NCBI GenBank assembly: GCA_015680685.1
Contig: MNCI01038144.1
Span: 1 to 38,719 of the forward strand
DNA length: 38,719 nt
Direction of reading: 5' to 3'
Source: Gnetum montanum
Lineage: Eukaryota; Streptophyta; Gnetopsida; Gnetales; Gnetaceae
Part shown: positions 32,980-38,719 of the stretch, in pieces
Numbering within the stretch: the first letter of the stretch is position 1
How the letters are laid out: every line of letters starts with the position of its first letter
Position numbers and translations under genes: made by a program
The notes under the pieces: generated by a model
The model's database searches: none
What the model was told of the DNA's origin: nothing
What the model saw: only the letters and a program-made list of their open reading frames with translations

Positions 32980-33166
32980 CCAACCACTTGGGAATGCCAA
33001 CAATTAGGGAATGCTAACCATCAGGGAATGCCAAGAATTTGGAAATGCTAATTATCAAGGAATGCCAACCATTGAGGAATGTCAACAGTTGAGGAATACC
33101 AACTATCGAGGAATGCCAATAGTTAGGGAATGCCAACCATTTGAGAATCCTAACTGCTAGGGAATG
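32980..33166. repeat. Minisatellite: eleven 17-bp units
   Basis: Eleven consecutive units, consensus CCAACCATTAGGGAATG, each exactly 17 bp with no length change. Units vary mainly in the middle five bases, while AATG at the end is nearly fixed. A few looser copies may precede 32980. Confidence 0.9.
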
Positions 33167-33329
33167 AAAACCATCAAAACATTGGTCCAAGAATATTTAT
33201 AGCACTAGGGTTAGCGTAAAACATGGATTAAATGCCATGTGGCAATGTGGTAGATGGGACTATGAGAAAAATTTAGAAACTTTTCTATATTTGGAGGTGA
33301 CTAGAAATTTTTCTAACTTTGGTTGTTAT

Positions 33330-33894
33330 GCTTGCTATGCTCTAGAGTGTAAGTATAATTTATGAAAAATGAGGAGCATAGGAGAAATGAAAATTGCTAA
33401 TATTGCTTGCCAAAGGAGTGTTGGAGCTAAGGTCAAGGCTGATGCTAAGCCTTGGAGGATTTTGGAGGCTGTCAGAGGCTTCTTTGCAATGCTACACTGG
33501 CTATGCTCTAGAACGTAGCACAACACTTAGTCAAATTTTGCAAAATTTTGATATCCAACACTGACTATGCTGCTATGCTCTAGAGCATGACAGGGATACT
33601 TAGAAAAAACTTGGCACAAATTCTATCTTCTTTCACGCTACGTTGGCTACACTCAAGAGTGTAGCACCAACACTTAGAAGAATTTTCTAAGTTTTGACAC
33701 TGAGATAAATTTGTAGTTGCAATGTTGAAGCCTAAAATTAGTGATGTTTTAATGGCCTCTCTTTTTTGACATCTAGAGGAGTGGCCCAAGAGACATCAAC
33801 AAAGAATTACAAAACATAACAACAAACGTGGCACCAACATAGCTTGTTAGTGCAAGATCGGATGATACTTCACTATGCTCAAGAGTGCTAAGGG
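33330..33894. repeat. Dispersed CTATGCTCTAGAGTGTAGC-type repeats
   Basis: At least five copies, at about 33334-33353, 33491-33519, 33561-33590, 33637-33667 and 33871-33890. They are built on GGCTATGCTCTAGAGTGTAGC with an inverted-repeat tendency (GCTACACT ... AGTGTAGC), and spacings between 70 and about 235 bp. The lay-out recalls the palindromic array at 24387-27115, but the core sequence differs. Confidence 0.6.
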
Positions 33895-34123
33895 AATAAG
33901 GATATGCTGAGGGACAAGGGATATAGGCAATGCTAGGGAGATGAAATGCAAATAATGGATCATGATGTAAAATGCAAAGTTAACACAATTGACTGTGTCC
34001 ATGGCATAAAGTGGCTTGCTCCTAAAAGATTGATCTCTCATCTGAGTGCTCATGAGAGAGTCAAAGTTGACCCAAGGCTAGGCCAATTGCAAAACTACAG
34101 CATTGTCAATTTACTCGGGGATG

Positions 34124-34219
34124 TGATTTTTTTCCTTTTTTATTTATTTTTATTTTTTTATAGTTTTCTCTTTTTTAAGTTTTTTCTTCTTTTCTTTCTC
34201 TTTTTTCTTTTTCTTTTGC
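34124..34219. repeat. T-rich low-complexity tract
   Basis: About 95 bp of T with scattered C and A (TTTTTTCTT, TTTATTTT). The long Phe-rich frame across it is an artefact of composition. Confidence 0.85.
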
Positions 34220-34727
34220 TATGAGGCTAACGTCCATTGGGTTTACCTTACGATTGAATACTATTGAGTAGATGGGCTTTGTTTTGATGTGGCCACGTTG
34301 CATTTGTAGGATAAGTGTTTCCTTCCAAGAATGAGTTGCATTACATTCACTTGGGCTTTGACCAGCCAATAGAGGCTTTGCATGGGATGACTTGCATTAT
34401 GTCTGCCATGGGTTCTACAATTGATGTGAAGAGAATGTCATAGGCATCATAGTTCATATGCATCAGAGAGATGTGCAATTGTGAGTATGTGGGGGATGAG
34501 AGGCTATTGGAATGAAAGAGTGGATTGCATAGACTATAATGGGATGAGGGGGATGTGCACTCTTGAATGGTTTAACTAGTCCAATCATGCACATCAGATT
34601 GATGTGGCAACTTGTTGCTATGATGAGATGCATCTTTGCATAACTGCCTCTAGGCTTTGTCCTACAAACACAACTCCAAGAAGACAAGAAAACCACAAAA
34701 CATGAAATGCAAGTACAAATTCTACGT

Positions 34728-35052
34728 GTGAAGATGCTGCAAGTGCTGGATGTAAAGATGTTGCAAGTGTTGGATGTGAATATGTTGCAAATGCATCAAA
34801 TTATATGTCAATTGGAATTTCTCAGGAAGCCAGTGAAAGTGCTAATTCAATGATGTTGCAAGTCCTCCAAAGGTTGTGCTAATGGTAGTGCTTCAAAAGA
34901 TCAACTGAATGTGAAAGGCGATGATGCTATGAGTGCCCCAAGGGCCACATCGATGGTAGGTGCTCTAAAATATTAGCAAAATGATGGGAGGCAATGATGT
35001 TGAAAGTTCCCCAAGGGTACCAGTTGCAGGTACTCCAAAAAATTAGCAACAT
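34728..35052. repeat. Minisatellite with 24-bp and about 72-bp periods
   Basis: Three adjoining 24-bp units at 34728-34751, 34752-34775 and 34776-34799 (core GATGTTGCAAGTG). Then three longer units start at 34848, 34919 and 34992 (71 and 73 bp apart, about 3 x 24), each opening with C(A/G)ATGATG and containing CCCCAAGGG-like and GGTA(G/C)T words. Confidence 0.75.
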
Positions 35053-35371
35053 GCCAGTTTAAAGTCTTGGCAGATCATGAACCTAGTTTAAGGTCCTAGT
35101 AGATTGTGATGTGCTATTTTATAGTCCTAGCAAACTATTGGATGCTAGTTTAACATCATAGTGGATGGTGGATGTTGTACCAGTTTAACATCATAACCCA
35201 AGGATGATCTACGGATGCCAATTTAACATCATAGTCCAAGGATGTGTTGTGCTAGTTTATAGTCATAGCAAACTACTACACCAGTTTATAGTCATAGCAA
35301 ACTACTACACCAATTTATAGTCATAGAAAAATGTTTGTGCTAGTTTATTACATCATGACAAACAAGTGCTT
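35053..35371. repeat. Minisatellite of AGTTTATAGTCATAGCAAAC units
   Basis: About ten units of 28-37 bp based on CCAGTTTATAGTCATAGC followed by AAACTACTA. Two neighbouring copies near 35254-35311 are almost identical at 29 bp. Others have AGTTTAACATCATAG with CCAAGGATG. It adjoins the 24/72-bp array, forming about 640 bp of tandem DNA. Confidence 0.8.
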
Positions 35372-35819
35372 ACCTTGCTTGTATGAGGTGCGATGTTGCA
35401 TGTGTAGTCATGTTGTGTGCCTACAAGATCCTGCAAAAATCAACTAAAAAAAACATCAAGTAGCACCTATTGTAAATAGAGTTAGAATGCATGAATGAAA
35501 TGAAGGCAATGAAAAAAGTGATAGTTTTAGGCTATTTCAGGCCACAAGTTCTATTTTAAGGCCATTTTAGGTCATGTGTTTTTGTAGCTTTATGTTTTTT
35601 ATGTGTTTTTGATGTTTTTCAAATGTAATGCATAAGCTAAGTGGATGGATGCATAAACAAAGTACAAAATGTATGAACAAAATGAAATGCATGATCTAAG
35701 AAAGTAGGAAAAATGTAAATGTGTAGCCTAGTGCAATGCAAACAAAAGTCAAAAATACAATGGTAAGTGGAGGCAAAGGGTAGGTAGGCACTTAGCACAT
35801 TTTTAACCAAGGAAAAGTA
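35372..35819. other. Non-coding DNA after minus-strand protease
   Basis: On the minus strand this is AT-rich sequence with repeated CATGCAT and CAAAAACACATAA words. It carries GGCCTTAAAATAGAACTTG and AGCCTAAAACTA (about 35520-35570), resembling the motif pair after the other protease copy (18419-18472). No gene. Confidence 0.4.
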
Positions 35820-36655
35820 TTGGTCACATAGTTGCTTCCTAAATAGGCTTAGGATTCTCTAGGACGATGTTGGTTTCAACCACTCATTCAGGTGCCTTAG
35901 CCTTAGGTGTTGCATTGGTTGCTTTAGGTGTACCACCAAGAAACTCCATCTTTGACACTTACTCCATGTCTATGTTGTGGATAGCCAGAGGGGAGGAATT
36001 ATCACCATGGATGATAACTTAACCACCTTCATATGGAAGGTGGAATTCTTGGTAGATGGGAGAGGAGACAGCCTATAGTTGGGCTACCTAAGGCTTGCCT
36101 AGGATCAAGTTGAAGCCTGGCATCTCCTCTATGATAGTGAAATCTATGTTGGGGAGGAATTTCTCTCCTACCATGAAGGCTAAGTTGATTGTACTCCTAA
36201 TGATGACACATGATCCATTGAAGGATTTTAGACATGCAATTTTGGTTGGCCTTATTTCATCTACCAGGCCTAGCTTGTCAATGATAGAGTATAGGACTAT
36301 GTTTGTTACTGCACCATCATCAACATGCACTCTACTAATGGTGCACTACCCAACACATATGCTAATGGACATTGGAGTTGTAGTGACCTCCCCTCATTCA
36401 AGATTGATCTTGACTGCATCATTGCAAAACACTAGGGATATTGAACCTGATTCCTATGATGAAAGGAGTAACATCATTGCATAGATGGTGTTTTCATTTG
36501 CAAGGATGTCCTCTATAATAGGAATGGAGGCCAATACCTAGGCCAATGCTTGGTAGTGAGTAGATGAGTTCATGACCAGGTCATACAAGCTCAACGTTGT
36601 GTTCTTTTGCTTGAGTGTTTGTTTCACCTGGGTTAGTGTAGCTATGAAGTCTTTG
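35820..36655 (-). pseudogene. Second Tat gag-pro fragment, minus strand
   Basis: Read leftward from 36655: TLTQVKQTLKQKNTTLSLYD, SSTHYQALA, a stop, VLASIPIIEDILANENTIYA, then the protease RVHVDDGAVTNIV (active-site D-D-G kept), IIDKLGL, LKSFNGSCVIIRSTINLAFM, PGFNLILGKP, VAQL, IYQEFHLPYEGG. These align block by block with the plus-strand copy at 10859-11473 plus 17727-18090. The protease core 36330-36088 is open for 80 codons, better preserved than the plus-strand copy. The fragment stops abruptly near 36655 beside a copia remnant, so it was truncated before or by that junction. Downstream of it lie minisatellites instead of an RT. Confidence 0.8.
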
Positions 36656-36671
36656 AATATGAAAAATTTAT

Positions 36672-36952
36672 ATTAGGTTATTATTTTTACTTAAATAATT
36701 TACTAATTTCATGGTGTACTATGAAGCGAACCATATTACTCTTTCAATAGCAAAAGTTGAGGTGGTTACTCTCTTAGAAGAAGCAAAACAAGCAATGTGG
36801 CTTCATAATCTTCTAGCGAAAATGGAGTTTCTAGACAACCAATGATTATATTATATTGTGACAGTACCAATGAAATATCCATGACAAAAAATATAGCACA
36901 TCATGATAAAGTAAATATATGAGGCTAACACTTCATTTTCTGCAAGAGCTAA
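36672..36952 (+). pseudogene. Ty1/copia RNase H, C-terminal remnant
   Basis: One frame reads YEANHITLSIAKVEVVTLLE then EAKQAMWLHNLLAKMEF. After a frameshift near 36845 another reads ILYCDSTNEISMTKNIAHHD and HFIFCKS. This is the plant copia RNase H order (S-T-x-E-A-E-Y-x-A ... A-I-W-L-x-x-L-L ... Y-C-D-N-x-S-A-I-x-x-x-x-N-P-x-x-H-x-R-T-K-H-I ... F-I-R-E). Two stops occur late in the second frame. It is unrelated in position and strand to the copia element at 11474-17726, which has no pol. Confidence 0.75.
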
Positions 36953-37049
36953 CTAGAGAGATGTATATGCTTTCGCAAGGTTATATAGAAAGTTATGCAA
37001 GTTAGTGGGCATAATCAATCATCTTGGAAGACATCCCACTTCAACAAGG

Positions 37050-37634
37050 ATGGTAGAATAGGATAATTTCATGGTTGTTATTCCAACACAATGCCTTGAA
37101 GCCATAGGAATGGTACCTAATTCAAGAAATGATATGCCAATGATGGAGACATTCCAAGTTAAATCATCAAATCAGCTTTGTGCAAGATCAACAAGGGTAC
37201 CTGTAGTACCTCAAGCATTATTACAAGTTCAAGTATGGTAGCCTAGCTAATCAATGTCCTAATCACTTAGCTTCAACATTAGACAAAGCCAAGAACCTCT
37301 TCCTAATGGTGGATTTTGACTCATTATGCACATAGAAGAAGAGGGTCAAGTGGAAATGAGCCATGCAAAGGGATCATAGGAGCTTGGTAGTAGTTTTCTA
37401 GACATGCTAGGAACCATCATGAGTGATGATAGTATAAGGGAGGATCTTCTTGTATTTCCTTCTCCATTATTAACTAATATACCCCTAACACAACATGGAA
37501 GTCCCATTCTATCATACAACAATGTGCCATCAAAGAGCATCTCTTCTTTACACTGATCGAGGTGTAGTCTACACAACATCCATTATGTTGTAAAGATCTT
37601 ATAGGTACCCATTGATCATGCTAAGGAATATTGA
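37050..37634 (+). pseudogene. Unidentified coding remnant after copia RNase H
   Basis: A frame of 194 codons with eight internal stops (mostly TAG/TAA). It reads MVE, stop, DNFMVVIPTQCLEAIGMVPN, METFQVKSSNQLCARSTRV, QALLQVQVW, SHAKGS, FLDMLGTIMSDDSIREDLLV, LTQHGSPILSYN. I do not recognise it. It could be the start of another retroelement protein or degenerate host-derived sequence. Confidence 0.3.
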
Positions 37635-38480
37635 TAGTACTATGAAGATGAATTTGGTGAAGCAAAATTTAAGTTTTAAACTACTATATCTAATAGGACA
37701 TTCTATATATGGAGTTGTAGTGATGGTTAACACAATAGTTTGAGAATATTATAATGTTGGCACTCAGACCCTAATCTACCATACTTGAGGTATGGATTGA
37801 GGACATGCAAACTAAACTATTAAAGGTACAACAAGTTGAGGAAGAATCATCTAGAGAGGTATATTTGCATGTCAAAGCATCAATCCAAGGAATGAAAGAG
37901 GATTAGCTAAAAAAATAAAAATGAGATATGTAATCTTTTTCACCAAGTATGAAGGCTTGAGGATGAAAGCTAAACCATGGTCTAGTTTTGGGACAAATAA
38001 TTTCATACTAGAAATGAGGACTAGAACTTGTAAAAAGAGCTACCAAAAAAGAAAACCTAGAAAATTGACAAGGTTATAAAGGTACAAATAATTAAGCAAG
38101 AAACCTAGGATATCAAGGGATAAGAATTATACAAATTATTAGCTCTTTTGAATGAGAGGATGATTGGAGAGTGGTGAAAAGTTAAGAAGAAACATGATTG
38201 CTTGAATGTCAAACTCCATCACATAGTCACAAGTGAGCCAACACTTAAAGAGAAGATGAACCTCCTAGAGGACATATATACCCTCTACTATGAAGTAGAA
38301 GTAGTAATCCTTAAGATAAGACTTAAGAAAGCTAAGGAAGATGTACAAGCTAAGAGAAGAAGGTATCCATATGTTATCTAAACTTCCACAGGGAGACCAT
38401 GCACCAAGCTAGAAGAGTGAGTCCATAGAGTATCAGTCGTGTTAAAGGTCATGCAATACAAGTTCACATAGACAAGGTAG
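37635..38480 (+). other. Charged, stop-rich coding-like DNA
   Basis: Lys/Glu-rich reading such as NLLEDIYTLYYEVEVVILKI and KKAKEDVQAKRRR near 38250-38360, mixed with many stops, suggests an old coiled-coil protein in the same orientation as 37050-37634. No family is recognised. Confidence 0.25.
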
Positions 38481-38719
38481 TACCATGAGTAGTTCCCAAC
38501 ACATGTAGAGGTATGTTAATGGGCACTGTTACAAGAGTGATGAGTCATCAATTTGTCAGATCCCAATGTCAAATACCTGACTTCAAAGCCCCAATGTCAG
38601 ATACCCAATGCCAAAGCGAAGAAAAAATAGCAAATATCTAATGTCATCTCCTCTAGGTTCACCTATAAAGACAACACTTGGGCACCTAGTTGAGACATGT
38701 AATAAGTAGTAGGAAAGAT
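38481..38719 (+). repeat. LTR-like DNA at right edge
   Basis: A direct repeat CCAATGTCARATACC occurs at 38563-38577 and 38591-38605, followed by a TATA box TATAAAG at 38664-38670. The arrangement fits an LTR U3 with repeated boxes and core promoter; it is cut by the window end. Confidence 0.35.

Noticed and set aside
32980-33166. CRISPR-like array
   Set aside because: The 17-bp units are directly adjoining with no spacers; this is an ordinary minisatellite in plant DNA.
33946-34224. 92-codon frame with a Phe/Leu-rich end
   Set aside because: The second half is just the translated T-rich tract at 34124-34219.
36095-36484. 129-codon plus-strand frame
   Set aside because: It is the antisense shadow of the minus-strand Tat protease, whose motifs (VDDG, PGFNLILG) are clear.

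Overview
The window looks like nuclear DNA of a plant with a very large, retrotransposon-packed genome, most plausibly a gymnosperm (inference). About 38.7 kb holds one recognisable host-type gene, a broken EF-hand gene near the left end. Almost everything else is old, nested LTR-retrotransposon debris riddled with TAG/TAA stops and frameshifts. I recognised no rRNA, tRNA or CRISPR array. No intact transposase or full-length autonomous element is present. Single unknown bases (N) at 570, 887, 4061 and 5922 probably mark collapsed assembly gaps.

Layout, 1-9040. The C-terminal end of a Ty3/gypsy integrase (1-156) runs into LTR-like DNA with a TATA box. A perfect 274-bp inverted repeat (571-844 / 888-1161) follows; its left arm is bounded by Ns and is probably an assembly product. 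Next come an EF-hand pseudogene of the plant KIC/PBP1 (KRP-interacting / PINOID-binding) type (1839-2156), LTR-like DNA (3085-4060), an unidentified retroelement coding region ending in a proline-rich tail (4358-6083), LTR-like DNA with a hairpin (6084-7149), and a second Ty3/gypsy integrase tail (7150-7410).

Layout, 9041-31305. This is a decayed Ty3/gypsy element of the Tat type on the plus strand: gag (9041-9784), a zinc-knuckle region, protease, RT, a Ty3-type RNase H followed by a second cellular-type RNase H, and an integrase with a D-D-35-E core. It is interrupted twice. A 6.25-kb Ty1/copia element on the minus strand (11474-17726) splits the protease; it has two LTRs, a tRNA-Met-type primer site and gag, but no pol, and carries a different coding unit instead. 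Between the end of the protease (18090) and the RT (27895) lies 9.8 kb that holds a minus-strand, multi-exon broken gene with frame-consistent introns (18829-22526) and an array of about 15 units of about 188 bp, each with a palindromic core (24387-27115).

Layout, 31306-38719. After the Tat integrase comes non-coding DNA rich in minisatellites (17-bp, 24/72-bp and 29-bp periods, plus a CTAGAG-centred palindrome). A minus-strand gag-pro fragment of the same Tat family follows (35820-36655). It abuts a plus-strand Ty1/copia RNase H remnant (36672-36952), another unidentified coding remnant (37050-37634) and LTR-like DNA at the right edge.

No genes here appear to work together in a host pathway. 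The main interest is in the retroelements: the antisense spliced gene, the nucleosome-length palindromic array next to it, and the gag-only copia element carrying an unrelated coding unit.
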